Shown piece after piece: positions 5,645-5,765 of a DNA stretch of 5,765 nucleotides (its first letter is position 1; every line of letters begins with the position of its first letter). The notes beneath the pieces were generated by a model. The model was not told the DNA's origin and ran no database searches. It saw nothing but the letters and a program-made list of their open reading frames with translations. The translations under genes were made by a program, and so were the position numbers. The DNA lies in the NCBI GenBank assembly GCA_022572825.1, contig JACZVE010000222.1, forward strand, positions 1-5,765, given 5' to 3'. The DNA is from SAR324 cluster bacterium (GTDB lineage: Bacteria > SAR324 > JACQKK01).

Positions 5645-5680
5645 CAGCCGGTCCCGCAACCGCTTTTTGGGGTCCGGCTG
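5645..5680. repeat. Strong hairpin 1 of the right-end array
   Basis: CAGCCGG (5645-5651) pairs with CCGGCTG (5674-5680). After one T-T mismatch, CCC (5653-5655) pairs with GGG (5670-5672), giving 10 bp in total. A T-run (5664-5668) lies inside the loop, so this hairpin is not a terminator. It abuts hairpin 2, sharing base 5680. Confidence 0.5.
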
Positions 5681-5716
5681 CCCCTCTCCGCGGTGTCTTT
5701 ACGACAGGAGAGGGGC
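5680..5716. repeat. Strong hairpin 2 of the right-end array
   Basis: GCCCCTCTCC (5680-5689) and GGAGAGGGGC (5707-5716) are perfect 10-bp arms. TGTC (5694-5697) and GACA (5703-5706) continue the stem beyond a 4-nt bulge, closing on a 5-nt loop, for 14 bp in all. It is the most stable fold in the window. No U-tract follows on either strand, so it is not a classical terminator. Confidence 0.6.
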
Positions 5717-5735
5717 CAACAGGCTGGTGTATCCC

Positions 5736-5760
5736 GGGGAACTGCCTTCGGTAGCTCCCC
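5736..5760. repeat. Hairpin 3 of the right-end array
   Basis: GGGGA (5736-5740) pairs with TCCCC (5756-5760). After one A-C mismatch, CTGCC (5742-5746) pairs with GGTAG (5750-5754) around a TTC loop. The arm contains one G-U wobble on the plus strand. A few pyrimidines follow before the window ends, so what comes next cannot be judged. Confidence 0.45.
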
Positions 5761-5765
5761 CTCTG

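Larger units (their letters stand above)
5339..5765. other. Non-coding stretch upstream of the 98-aa gene
   Basis: No gene is supportable on either strand. The open frames are Arg/Gly/Ser-rich, overlap one another and lack ribosome binding sites. No convincing promoter for the 98-aa gene was found. The right half contains an array of inverted repeats, listed separately. The lack of coding together with several stable hairpins could mean an interspersed repeat or the leader of a gene beyond the right edge. Confidence 0.55.

Noticed and set aside
5611..5690. A cobalamin riboswitch on the plus strand
   Set aside because: GGTCCCGCAACCGC resembles the B12 box, but the other conserved parts (the GGGAA/GGTG core and the closing stem) do not line up, and the box is absorbed in hairpin 1.

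Overview
The window looks like chromosomal DNA from a GC-rich proteobacterium, with GC-rich third positions and strong Shine-Dalgarno sites. I infer Proteobacteria, perhaps a gammaproteobacterium, because an ArsR-type regulator fused to a methyltransferase-like domain sits directly upstream of a cobalamin-dependent methionine synthase. The sequence alone does not fix genus or family. All four genes I can support lie on the minus strand and are read right to left.

Region 1 (1-3981) is a methionine-cycle unit. A SahR-like regulator (2968-3981) is followed after 94 nt by metH (GTG start at 2873), which runs off the left edge after 957 codons. MetH remethylates homocysteine to methionine. The regulator is expected to sense S-adenosylhomocysteine (SAH) or S-adenosylmethionine (SAM) through its C-terminal fold. 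Its own promoter (4008-4036) is overlapped by a perfect GTATAT-N4-ATATAC dyad, the likely operator. This gives a simple scheme in which the methyl-cycle state controls the regulator and probably metH.

Region 2 (3982-5041) is mostly non-coding and unusually structured. It holds one small, clearly translated gene for a 56-residue single-span membrane protein (4448-4618) with a near-perfect ribosome binding site. Upstream of it are a perfect 9-bp inverted repeat (4657-4683), a 13-bp palindrome (4693-4705) and a plus-strand sigma70-like promoter (4710-4738). A candidate small RNA of about 74 nt (4745-4818) follows, ending in a textbook intrinsic terminator. A 9-bp alternative pairing in this stretch competes with the first hairpin of that RNA. 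A further folded segment (4910-4987) lies 3' of the next gene, and its wobble pairs suggest a minus-strand RNA.

Region 3 (5042-5765) holds an unrecognised 98-residue soluble helical protein (5042-5338). It is preceded by about 430 nt without a supportable gene, which end in a cluster of strong hairpins (5645-5760) without U-tracts.

No tRNA, rRNA, CRISPR array or insertion sequence was seen. The parts most likely to be undescribed are the small membrane protein with its divergent small-RNA locus and the two folded intergenic segments.
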